Positions 1-8,805 of a stretch of 64,000 bases of DNA are shown here, one piece after another. The position numbers and the translations under genes are program-made. The stretch's first letter is position 1. Every line of letters starts with the position of its first letter. The notes beneath the pieces are model-generated. The model was not told where the DNA came from. It made no database searches and saw only the letters and a program-made list of their open reading frames with translations. Origin of the DNA: Thiolinea disciformis DSM 14473. Lineage in GTDB: Bacteria; Pseudomonadota; Gammaproteobacteria; Thiotrichales; Thiotrichaceae. The DNA lies in contig NZ_AQVE01000004.1 in NCBI RefSeq assembly GCF_000371925.1, positions 87,082 to 151,081 of the forward strand, written 5' to 3'.

Positions 1-1842
1 CCAAGTGGCAGTTGGGAAGCAATAAGGGTAGCGGCAGTTTTAATCGAACAGGGTCATGCGATGGTGGTGGATAAAACGCGTGAGTTAGGCGTTTGGCCTT
101 GGCTTGCAGCGCTCAAACCCAGTATTGAGCAATTAGAAAAAATTAACTTACCCGTGCCTGCGGTAATGCTGTATCCAGCAAGTCCAAGTCATTTTGCGGA
201 TTATCCTATAGAGCTTCAGCCTGCCTTGCAATTGTTGGCAACTTACCATCCGCAAGCAGAGGTGGCAGCACAGCGTATTTTAGAGGATCTGCGTACAGAT
301 CCTGTGGCGTTGAATAATGAAATTAAAGTTATTCAGCAAAAATTAGAGAATACTTTGCCCGAAAATAAGCGAGTGATATTAGAGCGACGCCTGCAGAGTT
401 TGACACAGCGTCTAGCGGCACTAAGCGATGGGTTTCATCGAGTGTCGCCTAAACGTTTAGCTAATCTTAGCAAAAAATTGTATTCAAGCGCCCTACAGAA
501 GTGTTTGACCGATTGGCAACAAAGCTGTGAGCAGCAATTACAGCAGCATCTCTATAAAGCACTCTACGTCAAGCAGCTCGATCCAAAGTGGCTCAGCGAT
601 AAGCAACATTACAAAACCTTAATGGCTTTAGCTGGCTTATCTGCCTCCGAGCGTAAATTAGCTGGACAATTATTAGCGGCGGAGTTAGCGGGGCAATATC
701 CGTTGCTACAGGCTCCAGCGAACCAAGTTTGGATTAACAACATGCATGCGCGAGGTTTTAAGTTACAAGCTTGGTTGGAAGGCTTTGAGTTATATTTGCC
801 CATGACGCTAGGTGAAAAAGAGACCATATTTACTTTCCGTTTAGCCCAGCGGTTGTTTGATGTGCTTCACATGGGCGATCATTTTGAGACTTGCTTGAGC
901 CATGACGGTTGTAATTTTTTCTCAGTATTAGCGAATGCGGCGGATGTGAATAAGCGTGTACTGTACGCCTATGATCAGGTTGGAAAAGTGCAAGGGCGCT
1001 GCCTATTGGCTATTTCTGATGCAGGTCACTTATTGCATTTTTATCCTTACTCCCATTTAGCAGGCACTGAGTTTGAACAAGCCCTCCATCAAGTCTTGCA
1101 GTATTTGGAGCAAGAAACCGGTATTGGACGTCATGATAAGGGTGAGATTTCCACCTTAGTGGCGCAGCATTGGTATAACGATGGGATTATCAATAGCGCG
1201 AAACACGGGATTTTTGCCGAACAAGGCGAATTTCGTCTTGCACTCAACGATAAGCAGTTAAGCGCAGAACAAGTATTTACCCGCTTTCAAGCCTTGTTAG
1301 AGCCTGAGTCGCTCAGCGATATGTTGCTACTGCAATTGATTGATTTACCGGAATTAACTAAGCGCTATTCATTGCGCCTACAGTTGTGTTTGCTGTGGTT
1401 GGAGCAAGGTTTACTCAGTCATGCCTTGCAGCGCGAGCTATTTGAACATTTGTTACATCACTCGCCGCCTACGATCGACGTGCAAGATTTATGGCCGCTG
1501 GCAAAAGAGTGGTTATGGGATTATTTATACCGTTATTTGCAAAAAAATGAGTGTTTTCCGGCTACAGAATTCGATTTGTTGCTTGACAACCAGCCCTTAC
1601 AAGCCTTGAAACTGTTGAAAGTATTGCATCGTCCGATTAAACGCATTCGCTTTGAATATTGTCGTGTGCTCACAGAGGCACAACGCGCCAAAGTGTATTT
1701 AGCCTTAAACCGGCCGCGCCAAGCCTTAGCGATTTGCCACGCCGTGCGGCGTAGGTATCAGGATAGTGATTGCTATTATTTGTTAGACGGGGTCGAAGCG
1801 AGCGCAAAACAGCGTTTAGATAATTTGAATGTGACGGCCTAA
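1..1842 (+). CDS. Uncharacterised protein, 5' end not in window
   Basis: I do not recognise this protein. The frame has no stop from base 1, so the ATG at 61 (593 residues) may be internal. The 20 codons before it read as plausible protein, and no good ribosome binding site precedes the ATG. Counting from that ATG, residues 85-170 are rich in Gln, Leu and charged residues and probably helical. Around residues 270-330 lies a more conserved-looking block with Cys and Gly (DGCNFFSVLANA, GRCLLAISD, HFYPYSHL) that could be a small globular domain. The C-terminal 100 residues look like helical TPR-type repeats (AKVYLALNRPRQALAI). There is no signal peptide or membrane segment. The stop overlaps the 3' end of the convergent gntR gene by 4 bases. 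The coding call is firm; the function is unknown. Confidence 0.75.
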   Translation, partial: PSGSWEAIRVAAVLIEQGHAMVVDKTRELGVWPWLAALKPSIEQLEKINLPVPAVMLYPASPSHFADYPIELQPALQLLATYHPQAEVAAQRILEDLRTDPVALNNEIKVIQQKLENTLPENKRVILERRLQSLTQRLAALSDGFHRVSPKRLANLSKKLYSSALQKCLTDWQQSCEQQLQQHLYKALYVKQLDPKWLSDKQHYKTLMALAGLSASERKLAGQLLAAELAGQYPLLQAPANQVWINNMHARGFKLQAWLEGFELYLPMTLGEKETIFTFRLAQRLFDVLHMGDHFETCLSHDGCNFFSVLANAADVNKRVLYAYDQVGKVQGRCLLAISDAGHLLHFYPYSHLAGTEFEQALHQVLQYLEQETGIGRHDKGEISTLVAQHWYNDGIINSAKHGIFAEQGEFRLALNDKQLSAEQVFTRFQALLEPESLSDMLLLQLIDLPELTKRYSLRLQLCLLWLEQGLLSHALQRELFEHLLHHSPPTIDVQDLWPLAKEWLWDYLYRYLQKNECFPATEFDLLLDNQPLQALKLLKVLHRPIKRIRFEYCRVLTEAQRAKVYLALNRPRQALAICHAVRRRYQDSDCYYLLDGVEASAKQRLDNLNVTA

Positions 1843-2531
1843 GGCTGTAAACCTAATCGTTCACGCAAGACCTGCTGAGTAATTTCAGCCGTTTGCATAA
1901 TGTGCAATTCGGTTTCTTTGCAAGCGGTTTCAATATCACGTGCTAAAGCAGCTTCATAAATCCGGCGATGTTCGTCTTGCACATGACGTTGCCCTAAATT
2001 GGCGCTGAGGGAGATATTGCGATACCGCTTATGTTGGTCATACAGCGTATTATAAAAATGTTGTAGCCACTTCGAGGTGCAAGCCGAGATCAGCGCCCAG
2101 TGAAAATTGCGATTACGCTGTTCCCAAAGCTCTAAATCATCAAACAAATTATTTTCTTCCAATTTAGCTAATTGGTAGTAACTGGAAACCACCCGTGCTT
2201 CCCAAGCATCATTGCCATGCTTAAGACTATTCGTCAGTGCCTTAAGCTCTAGGGTAAGCCTTAAATCAGTAATATCATCTAAGTCTTGTGGCGAAATTGG
2301 CGCAACCCGAAAGCCGCGCTGGCCTTCAGTAATTACAAAACCGTCTGAACTCAAGCGACTCAAGGCTTCGCGCAAGGGGGTTGCGCCTACACTATAAGTA
2401 GTCCGCAAGGGGTCGATCTTGAGTTTAGTGTCAGGAGCAAGCTTGCCTTGAATAATATCTTCACGTAATTGCCCATAAATATAATCCGTTAAGGTACGCG
2501 GGGAACTGGCTTCGCTGGACACGATACTCAT
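1839..2531 (-). CDS. GntR-family (FadR/FCD subfamily) transcriptional regulator
   Basis: The 230-residue protein has an N-terminal winged helix (about residues 12-80, with the family pattern TPLREALSRLSSDGFV in the recognition-helix region). A helical FCD ligand-binding domain follows (about 88-215, with His/Asp/Glu-rich stretches such as RNRNFHWALI). FCD regulators usually bind small organic acids and repress neighbouring catabolic genes. The gene is divergent from the meta-cleavage lower-pathway operon across about 240 bases that hold repeated ATATCGAT-type sites. By position it is the likely regulator of that operon, with a pathway acid as effector; this is inferred. The length is normal for the family. 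The ATG start is the first plausible one, but its ribosome binding site is weak. Confidence 0.9.
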   Translation of the reverse strand: MSIVSSEASSPRTLTDYIYGQLREDIIQGKLAPDTKLKIDPLRTTYSVGATPLREALSRLSSDGFVITEGQRGFRVAPISPQDLDDITDLRLTLELKALTNSLKHGNDAWEARVVSSYYQLAKLEENNLFDDLELWEQRNRNFHWALISACTSKWLQHFYNTLYDQHKRYRNISLSANLGQRHVQDEHRRIYEAALARDIETACKETELHIMQTAEITQQVLRERLGLQP

Positions 2532-2695
2532 AAGCTTACTAGCAACTTTTTATAGAAATGGTGGCGGATTATAAAACTTGGCTGGATGGTTTAGAACTAA
2601 ATCCTGAGGCAATTTAGTGTTTATTTTAAGTTATTTAAAGCGCTTTGTATTCAAGACGCGCTGGCTAGATGCTGAGTTTATGGGCTTTAAAATAA

Positions 2696-2725
2696 AATAT
2701 CGATATTCCTTTAAATATCGATAAT
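2696..2725. promoter_or_regulatory. Paired ATATCGAT-type sites between gntR and the meta-pathway operon
   Basis: AATATCGATATT (2696-2707) is a perfect 12-base palindrome. AATATCGATAAT (2714-2725) repeats its first ten bases 18 bases further on. The pair lies about 45-75 bases upstream of the semialdehyde dehydrogenase start, in the divergent intergenic region. A second palindrome, AAAGCGCTTT, is at 2637-2646. The spacing of roughly two helical turns suits a dimeric repressor, most likely the adjacent GntR protein. Assignment to that protein is inferred. Confidence 0.5.
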
Positions 2726-2771
2726 CATACGCTATGCTTGTCCAATCAATCAGCACGGAGGGGATAAGCCC

Positions 2772-4232
2772 ATGAAAGAGATCAAGCACTTCATCAATGG
2801 CGAGTTCGTGGGGTCTGCTTCAGGCAAGACTTTCGCCAATATCAATCCCGCTACTAATGAGCAAATCGGTGTCGTCCATGAGGCAGGTATGCCTGAAGTG
2901 GATGCTGCGGTTGCTGCGGCTAAAGCAGCCTTAAAAGGCCCCTGGGGCAAAATGCCTGTGGCGGAACGTATGGCGATTTTGCACAAAGTTGCCGATGGTA
3001 TTAATGCACGCTTTGATGAATTCCTAGAAGCCGAATGTCTCGATACGGGCAAACCCAAATCCCTCGCTTCTCACATCGATATTCCACGCGGTGCAGCTAA
3101 CTTTAAAGTGTTTGCTGACCTGTTCAAAAACGTCCCTACCGAAAGTTTCATGCTCGACACCCCCGATGGCAAGGGCGCATTGAACTATTCAGTACGCAAA
3201 CCTAAAGGTGTGATTGCGGTCATTAGTCCGTGGAATCTACCTTTATTATTAATGACATGGAAAGTAGGTCCTGCGTTAGCTTGTGGCAATACCGTTGTCG
3301 TTAAACCTTCTGAAGAAACCCCACGCACCACTACCTTATTGGGTGAAGTGATGAATGCGGCGGGTGTCCCTAAAGGGGTTTATAACGTCATTCACGGTTT
3401 TGGTCCTGATTCTGCGGGTGCATTCTTAACTACACATCCTGATATTGATGGCATTACCTTCACGGGTGAAACACGTACAGGTGCGGCGATTGTTAAGGCT
3501 AGTGCTGATCATATTCGCCATGTGTCGTTTGAATTGGGTGGCAAAAATCCTGCCATCGTATTCGCTGATTGCGACATGGATAAGGCGATTGAAGGTACTT
3601 TGCGTTCTGTATTCGCTAACTGTGGACAGGTATGTTTAGGTACTGAACGTGTCTATGTAGAGCGTCCGATTTTTGACGAGTTCCTCAAGCGCTTAAAAGC
3701 GGGTGCGGAAGGTATGCAATTAGGGGCATGGGACGATGCTTGTACCTCGATGGGACCTCTAATCAGCAAAGAACACCAAAATAAAGTGTTGTCTTACTAC
3801 AAAAAAGCGGTGGAAGAAGGCGCGAATCTGGTTACTGGTGGTGGTGTACCTGACATGGCGGGTAAATTAGCGGACGGTAACTGGGTACAACCGACCATTT
3901 GGACAGGCTTACCTGAAACTGCCACGGTTATTAAAGAAGAAATCTTTGGACCTTGCTGTCATGTGCAACCTTTTGACTCTGAAGATGAAGTGATTGAGTG
4001 GGCAAACGATACTAAATACGGTTTAGCCGCTGCGGTGTGGACGGAAAATGCGACGCGTGCGCATCGGGTGGCTGCCCAAATTGATGCAGGGATTGTGTGG
4101 GTAAATTCTTGGTTCTTACGCGATTTACGTACCCCATTCGGTGGCATGAAACACTCAGGGATTGGGCGTGAAGGCGGCGTGCATTCGCTCGAATTCTATA
4201 CCGAATTGAAAAACGTCTGCGTCAAACTGTAA
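2772..4232 (+). CDS. dmpC: 2-hydroxymuconic semialdehyde dehydrogenase (NAD+)
   Basis: This enzyme oxidises 2-hydroxymuconate 6-semialdehyde, the meta-cleavage product of catechol, to 2-hydroxymuconate in the cytoplasm with NAD+. The 486-residue sequence is a full-length aldehyde dehydrogenase. It has the SPWNLP cofactor-binding stretch (152-157), the general-base Glu254 in FELGGKN and the nucleophile Cys288 in GQVC. The adjacent hydratase, aldolase, decarboxylase and tautomerase genes fit the DmpC/XylG assignment. The related 2-aminomuconate semialdehyde dehydrogenases are very similar, but no aminomuconate deaminase gene is nearby and a tautomerase is. The ATG follows a good ribosome binding site (CGGAGGGGAT). 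First gene of the operon. Confidence 0.92.
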   Translation: MKEIKHFINGEFVGSASGKTFANINPATNEQIGVVHEAGMPEVDAAVAAAKAALKGPWGKMPVAERMAILHKVADGINARFDEFLEAECLDTGKPKSLASHIDIPRGAANFKVFADLFKNVPTESFMLDTPDGKGALNYSVRKPKGVIAVISPWNLPLLLMTWKVGPALACGNTVVVKPSEETPRTTTLLGEVMNAAGVPKGVYNVIHGFGPDSAGAFLTTHPDIDGITFTGETRTGAAIVKASADHIRHVSFELGGKNPAIVFADCDMDKAIEGTLRSVFANCGQVCLGTERVYVERPIFDEFLKRLKAGAEGMQLGAWDDACTSMGPLISKEHQNKVLSYYKKAVEEGANLVTGGGVPDMAGKLADGNWVQPTIWTGLPETATVIKEEIFGPCCHVQPFDSEDEVIEWANDTKYGLAAAVWTENATRAHRVAAQIDAGIVWVNSWFLRDLRTPFGGMKHSGIGREGGVHSLEFYTELKNVCVKL

Positions 4233-4242
4233 GAGGGTGTCT

Positions 4243-5037
4243 ATGTTAAGCCAAGAACAAATTAATAGTTACGCGGACGAATTATATAACGCCTTGCGCC
4301 AGCGTCACATGATTCAGCCTTTTTCTGACCGCACGCCCGATATGACGGTGGAAGATGCTTATGCGGTGTCGAATCTATTGTTAGATAAGCGTATTAAGCT
4401 CGATGGTGAGAAAGTCATTGGTAAAAAAATCGGTGTGACCAGCCAAGCGGTCATGAAAATGTTGGGTGTGTATCAACCTGACTTTGGTTATCTCACTGAT
4501 GCAATGGTCGTGGATGAAAGCGAACCTTTATCGGTGAGTACCAAGATGATTCAACCGCGTGCGGAAGGCGAAATTGCCTTTGTACTCAAACACGATTTGA
4601 TTGGCCCTGGCATTACTGCCAGCGATGTACTACGCGCGACCGATTTCGTAGTACCGTGCTTTGAGATTGTCGATTCGCGCATTCAGGATTGGAAAATCAA
4701 AATTCAAGATACCGTGGCGGATAATGCGTCTTGCGGTTATTTCCTACTCGGTTCACAAGCGGCTGATCCGCGCAAAGTGGATTTGTCCACATGCGGCATG
4801 GTGATGGAAATGAATGGGCAAGTGGTGGCAACCGGAGCAGGTGCAGCCGCTTTAGGTTCATCGCCTGTGAGTTGTGTGGTGTGGTTGGCGAATACTTTAG
4901 GCAAATTCGGTGTGCCGCTCAAAGCAGGTGAAGTGATTTTGTCTGGAGCTTTAGTACCACTGCAACCTGTGAAAGCAGGTGATTATATGAGTGTCAGTAT
5001 TGGTGGAATCGGTCGCACAGCGGTGCGTTTTGAGTGA
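4243..5037 (+). CDS. dmpE: 2-oxopent-4-enoate (2-hydroxypentadienoate) hydratase
   Basis: This hydratase adds water to 2-hydroxypenta-2,4-dienoate to give 4-hydroxy-2-oxovalerate. The sequence belongs to the fumarylacetoacetase-like hydratase/decarboxylase fold. It has the family blocks [31 protein letters not shown] and [11 protein letters not shown], including the acidic metal ligands in AEGE and FEIVDS. An in-frame GTG at 4237 would add two residues. I prefer the ATG at 4243 because AAGAGGG lies 5-6 bases before it, giving 264 residues, the usual length. It is paralogous to the decarboxylase gene at 6982. The alternative substrate assignment (swap with 6982) is less likely given operon order and motif match. 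Confidence 0.88.
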   Translation: MLSQEQINSYADELYNALRQRHMIQPFSDRTPDMTVEDAYAVSNLLLDKRIKLDGEKVIGKKIGVTSQAVMKMLGVYQPDFGYLTDAMVVDESEPLSVSTKMIQPRAEGEIAFVLKHDLIGPGITASDVLRATDFVVPCFEIVDSRIQDWKIKIQDTVADNASCGYFLLGSQAADPRKVDLSTCGMVMEMNGQVVATGAGAAALGSSPVSCVVWLANTLGKFGVPLKAGEVILSGALVPLQPVKAGDYMSVSIGGIGRTAVRFE

Positions 5038-5050
5038 GGAGGAGAGGATA

Positions 5051-5935
5051 ATGGCGAAAATACGTTGTGCATTAATAGGTCCTGGCAATATCGGTACGGA
5101 CTTACTGTATAAATTAAAGCGTAGTGAAGTACTAGAACCTGTGTGGATGGTGGGCATTGATCCTACTTCTGACGGTTTAGCGCGTGCACGTGATATGGGT
5201 TTGAAAACCACTGCCGATGGTGTAGATGGTTTAATCCCACACATTGAAGCGGATAATATTCAAATTGCCTTTGATGCGACTTCGGCTTATGCCCACGCTG
5301 AAACTTCCCGCAAATTGACCGAAAAAGGTGTGAAGGTAATTGATTTAACTCCTGCGGCGATTGGTCCTTTCTGCGTACCCCCTGTGAACTTGCTCGATCA
5401 CCTCGATAAGGGTGAAGAGAACGTCAATATGGTGACTTGTGGCGGTCAGGCGACCATTCCAATGGTGTATGCGGTGAGCCGTGTGCAACCTGTGCGTTAT
5501 GGTGAAATCGTGGCAACCGTATCCTCTAAATCAGCAGGGCCTGGTACGCGCAAAAATATTGACGAATTCACCCAAACTACTTCAGGCGCGATTGAGAAAG
5601 TCGGTCAAGCCAAGAAAGGTAAAGCCATTATTATTCTCAACCCTGCTGAGCCGCCCTTGATGATGCGCGACACCATTCACTGCATTACTGAAACCGAACC
5701 GCGTCAAGATGCGATTATTGAATCGGTCAAAGCAATGGAAGCCGAAGTACAAAAATATGTACCTGGCTATCGCGTGAAAGAAGGCCCGATTTTTGATGGT
5801 AATCGCGTGAGTGTGTTCGTGGAAGTGCGGGGTCGTGGGGATTATCTGCCTGAATATGCAGGTAATCTCGACATTATGACGGCTGCTGCGGCACGCACCG
5901 CTGAAATGTTTGCTGAACAGATGTTAAAAGCTTAA
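5051..5935 (+). CDS. dmpF: Acetaldehyde dehydrogenase (CoA-acylating)
   Basis: It converts acetaldehyde, NAD+ and CoA to acetyl-CoA, receiving acetaldehyde by channelling from the aldolase encoded next. The N-terminus is a Rossmann fold ([12 protein letters not shown], 7-18), and the acyl-binding Cys130 lies in [10 protein letters not shown]. The frame extends upstream to a GTG at 4991 inside the preceding gene. The ATG at 5051 has a strong GAGGAGAGG site just before it and gives 294 residues, close to the usual DmpF/MhpF length. The C-terminal residues form the interface used by the family to bind the aldolase. Confidence 0.93.
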   Translation: MAKIRCALIGPGNIGTDLLYKLKRSEVLEPVWMVGIDPTSDGLARARDMGLKTTADGVDGLIPHIEADNIQIAFDATSAYAHAETSRKLTEKGVKVIDLTPAAIGPFCVPPVNLLDHLDKGEENVNMVTCGGQATIPMVYAVSRVQPVRYGEIVATVSSKSAGPGTRKNIDEFTQTTSGAIEKVGQAKKGKAIIILNPAEPPLMMRDTIHCITETEPRQDAIIESVKAMEAEVQKYVPGYRVKEGPIFDGNRVSVFVEVRGRGDYLPEYAGNLDIMTAAAARTAEMFAEQMLKA

Positions 5936-5947
5936 GGAGCAAGGGTA

Positions 5948-6979
5948 ATGAATCTGAAAGGTAAAAAAATTCGTTTACACGATATGTCCTTACGCGATGG
6001 TATGCACTCGATTCGCCATCAATTCAGCGTACAAAACATGGTGGACTTATCCCAAGCCTTAGATAAAGCAAAAGTACCTTTAATCGAAGTCACTCACGGT
6101 GATGGGATTGCAGGTTCTTCCGTAAACTACGGTTTCGGCTTACACACGGATAAAGAGTACTTAGAAGCAGTGATTCCTAAGCTTCAACACTCGCAAGTAT
6201 CTATCCTGTTACTCCCTGGCATCGGCACGATTAAAGACCTGCAAATGGTCGAAGACTTAGGGGTTAAAACCATTCGTGTCGCTACTCACTGCACAGAAGC
6301 GGATGTGTCCGAACAGCATATTAAGTACTCGGCTAAACGGGGCTTTGACACGGTAGGGTTTTTAATGATGAGCCATATGGCTAGTCCTGAAAAAATCCTC
6401 GAACAAGCCAAACTGATGTATAGCTATGGCGCGAACTGTTTATATATGACGGACTCCGCAGGTCATATGTTGCCTGAGGAAGTGAAAGAAAAAATCGGCA
6501 TTTTACGCGCTGAATTCCCTGAGAATATTGAACTCGGTTTCCACGGTCATCATAACTTAGGTATGGCAATCGCTAACTCTTTAGCCGCGATTGAAGCGGG
6601 TGCTACGCGTATTGATGGTTCGGTGGCTGGCTTTGGCGCAGGTGCGGGTAATACGCCTCTGGAAGTATTTGCTGCTGTGTGTGATCTGTATGGCATTGAA
6701 ACAGGTGTGGATGTGAGTGCCTTAATGGATGCCGCAGAAGATGTTGCAGTACCCATTATGGTGAAGAATGATGAATTGCCCCGTATTAATCGTGACTCTT
6801 TAACATTGGGTTATGCAGGTGTGTACTCGTCCTTCTTATTGCATGCGCGTCGTGCGGAACAGAAGTATGGTATTCCTGCGCGTGAAATCTTAATGGAATT
6901 AGGGCGTCGCGGCACAGTCGGTGGTCAAGAAGATATGATCGAAGACGTGGCTTTAGAAATGATTCGCGCAAGAGGTTAA
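5948..6979 (+). CDS. dmpG: 4-hydroxy-2-oxovalerate aldolase
   Basis: This class II (metal-dependent) pyruvate aldolase cleaves 4-hydroxy-2-oxovalerate to pyruvate and acetaldehyde, and forms a channelling complex with the acylating acetaldehyde dehydrogenase. The 343-residue sequence is full length and of the HMGL-like TIM-barrel type. It shows the LRDGMH motif (metal ligand Asp17, catalytic His20) and the HxH metal pair His199/His201 in [10 protein letters not shown]-terminal DmpG communication domain follows. It starts 12 bases after dmpF and is followed 2 bases later by dmpH. Confidence 0.95.
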   Translation: MNLKGKKIRLHDMSLRDGMHSIRHQFSVQNMVDLSQALDKAKVPLIEVTHGDGIAGSSVNYGFGLHTDKEYLEAVIPKLQHSQVSILLLPGIGTIKDLQMVEDLGVKTIRVATHCTEADVSEQHIKYSAKRGFDTVGFLMMSHMASPEKILEQAKLMYSYGANCLYMTDSAGHMLPEEVKEKIGILRAEFPENIELGFHGHHNLGMAIANSLAAIEAGATRIDGSVAGFGAGAGNTPLEVFAAVCDLYGIETGVDVSALMDAAEDVAVPIMVKNDELPRINRDSLTLGYAGVYSSFLLHARRAEQKYGIPAREILMELGRRGTVGGQEDMIEDVALEMIRARG

Positions 6980-6981
6980 CT

Positions 6982-7773
6982 ATGTCTACCTTAAGTCGTT
7001 CTACCATTGCGCAACTCGCCGAGCATCTCGAAAATGCCGAGCTACAAGCCCATGATGTGAAAAAGATTACCGACGATTATCCTGATATGGATTGGGACGA
7101 TGCCTATGATATTCAATGGGAAATTCGTCGGCGTAAAGAAGCGCGTGGCAATAAAGTCATTGGTTTAAAAATGGGTTTAACCTCCTACGCCAAAATGAAA
7201 CAGATGGGTGTGGAAAATCCTTTATATGCCTTTTTGGTTGATTACTTTAATGTGCCTGATGCGGGTACGATTAAAGTGTCAGAACTGATTCATCCTAAAG
7301 TCGAAGCCGAAATCGCGATTATTACCAATAAGGAATTGAAAGGGCCTGGTTGCACGGTCGCACACGTATTAGGTGCAACCGAATCGGTCGTTCCTGCGGT
7401 AGAAATCATTGATTCACGCTATGAAAATTTCCGTTTCGACCTGAAAAGCGTGATTGCTGACAATGCCTCATCTTCACGTTTTGTCACAGGTGGCAATGTC
7501 AAACGCGCTGACCAAGTCGATATGAAAACACTGGGTGTGGTGATTGAAATCAATGGCAAAGTGGTCACTACAGGCGCAGGTGCTGCCGTATTAGGTCATC
7601 CTGCGGCGAGTGTGGCGATGCTGGCTAATATGTTAGCCGAACGCGGTGAAGTGATTCCTGCGGGGACTTTCATTATGACAGGTGGTATTACCGAAGCGGT
7701 GGCGGTGAAAGCGGGTGATAGCGTATGCGTGCGCTATCAAGACTTGGGTACTGTCACCATGAGTTTTGTGTAA
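6982..7773 (+). CDS. dmpH: 4-oxalocrotonate decarboxylase
   Basis: It decarboxylates 2-oxo-3-hexenedioate (the tautomerised oxalocrotonate) to 2-hydroxypenta-2,4-dienoate, normally in complex with the hydratase DmpE. The 263-residue sequence is of the same hydratase/decarboxylase fold as 4243-5037 and shares its blocks: GLKMGLTS, PKVEAEIAII, AVEIIDSRYENF and DNASSSRFVTG. The SSSRF variant and the position next to the tautomerase support decarboxylase rather than hydratase. The ATG is two bases after the dmpG stop, so translation is probably coupled. Confidence 0.9.
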   Translation: MSTLSRSTIAQLAEHLENAELQAHDVKKITDDYPDMDWDDAYDIQWEIRRRKEARGNKVIGLKMGLTSYAKMKQMGVENPLYAFLVDYFNVPDAGTIKVSELIHPKVEAEIAIITNKELKGPGCTVAHVLGATESVVPAVEIIDSRYENFRFDLKSVIADNASSSRFVTGGNVKRADQVDMKTLGVVIEINGKVVTTGAGAAVLGHPAASVAMLANMLAERGEVIPAGTFIMTGGITEAVAVKAGDSVCVRYQDLGTVTMSFV

Positions 7774-7782
7774 GGAGTTTAT

Positions 7783-7989
7783 ATGCCTTTGATTCAAGCC
7801 ACGATTTTGCAAGGACGCAGTATTGAGCAGAAACGCGAGTTTTTCGCACGTGTTACACAGGTTGCTGCGGAAACCTTAAATGTTAAGCCGGAGCAGGTTC
7901 GTGTGGTAATCAACGAAGTCCCACCAGAGCATTGGTGTATTGGTGGTTTAAGTAAAGCTGATATTGACGCAAAAAATGCAAAAAATTAG
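7783..7989 (+). CDS. dmpI: 4-oxalocrotonate tautomerase
   Basis: This small enzyme isomerises 2-hydroxymuconate to 2-oxo-3-hexenedioate, feeding the decarboxylase. The mature protein begins with the catalytic Pro1 after Met removal and keeps Arg11 (in GRSIEQK) and Arg39. The position equivalent to Phe50 of the Pseudomonas enzyme is Trp (EHWCIGG), a substitution I believe occurs in other family members. At 67 mature residues it is the normal subunit size for the hexameric family. A GGAG ribosome binding site precedes the ATG. It is the last gene of the operon, before a hairpin at 8013-8045. Confidence 0.93.
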   Translation: MPLIQATILQGRSIEQKREFFARVTQVAAETLNVKPEQVRVVINEVPPEHWCIGGLSKADIDAKNAKN

Positions 7990-8012
7990 TTAATTGATTT
8001 TACTGGTTAATG

Positions 8013-8045
8013 CCCATACGGTCATCGTTTGAGATGCCGTATGGG
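8013..8045 (+). terminator. Stem-loop at the end of the meta-pathway operon
   Basis: CCCATACGG (8013-8021) pairs perfectly with CCGTATGGG (8037-8045). The 15-base loop can form a further CATC/GATG stem. It lies 24 bases after the tautomerase stop. No T-run follows (GAAAAA instead), so it may be an RNA-stabilising hairpin or a weak terminator. Confidence 0.5.
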
Positions 8046-8099
8046 GAAAAACCTTAGCCTAAGTAACGTCATGCTTTCCCAGAAAGGCTAGCGTGCTTT

Positions 8100-8519
8100 C
8101 TAGTAGACGTAATTGGCGTAAGAAGTGAAATTGTTAGTGGTATTCACATTAGAGTTAGGATGTACACCATCTCTGCCTCTGTAGTTGATATAACGTGGGT
8201 AGTCACCCATCACAGGGCCGATGCCATGGTCAACAATAATGGTGACTGGTTTAGGATTTAGCCATTCATTAAGTTGAGAAAATTGGGAAATTTGAGATAA
8301 CCAATCATTAGTTAAGCCGCCCATCCAAGGTTGGGTGAAGGCGTGATGCCCACCCATCGTAAATGGTGAGTACGACATACCAGGCCACTGTTGCATACCT
8401 GGCCATTGCTGCAGTCCCTGCCACTGTTGCAGGCCTGACCATGGGCTATTCAATCCAAATTGGTTAGCGGCATAAGGAAGTGCGCCGGTGGGGGAGTAGT
8501 TGCCAAAGATACTGCTCAT
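8100..8519 (-). CDS. Small Trp/Gln-rich repeat protein of unknown function
   Basis: I do not recognise this 139-residue protein. It has a short internal repeat, W-x-G-(L/M)-Q-Q, at about residues 27-47 (GLQQW, GLQQW, GMQQW). Met/Gly/Trp-rich sequence and an Asn/Tyr-rich C-terminus follow. There is no signal peptide or membrane segment. In-frame GTG at 8549 would add ten residues. The ATG at 8519 is preferred because AAGGAT lies about ten bases upstream. Composition suggests a low-complexity, possibly self-associating protein; this is inference. It stands alone between two catabolic operons. Confidence 0.6.
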   Translation of the reverse strand: MSSIFGNYSPTGALPYAANQFGLNSPWSGLQQWQGLQQWPGMQQWPGMSYSPFTMGGHHAFTQPWMGGLTNDWLSQISQFSQLNEWLNPKPVTIIVDHGIGPVMGDYPRYINYRGRDGVHPNSNVNTTNNFTSYANYVY

Positions 8520-8759
8520 AAACCCTATATCCTTATAAATAATAGACACGAAGACTGTCTTAGCTACTATAAAACGACAGGTTTTGAGGATTAGACAAAA
8601 TTGCTTGAAAGGTTACGATTTTAAGATAATTGCTTAGCCCTTTATTTTGAAGCCAAATGGCTAAGTAAATTTGAGTCAGCTCAACGGTATTATGAACAAG
8701 GATTTTCCTGAAAGAGTTTGGCTGGTATGTTGCCCAGAAGAGACAAATGCTACTATTTA

Positions 8760-8795
8760 AAGAAAACCGCCTTAGAGGCGGCTTTCTTTTTTACT
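8760..8795 (-). terminator. Bidirectional rho-independent terminator after prpE
   Basis: CCGCCT (8767-8772) pairs with AGGCGG (8776-8781) around a TAG loop. The minus strand continues TTTTCTTT and the plus strand CTTTCTTTTTT. It is 25 bases past the prpE stop, so it should end the methylcitrate operon transcript and could also stop plus-strand readthrough. Confidence 0.85.
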
Positions 8796-8805
8796 ATACG
8801 CGTGG

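Noticed and set aside
4237-4242. GTG start for the hydratase
   Set aside because: The AAGAGGG site overlaps this codon; spacing fits only the ATG at 4243.
4991-5050. Upstream extension of the acetaldehyde dehydrogenase
   Set aside because: It overlaps the hydratase coding sequence and precedes the Rossmann start; the ATG at 5051 has a strong ribosome binding site.
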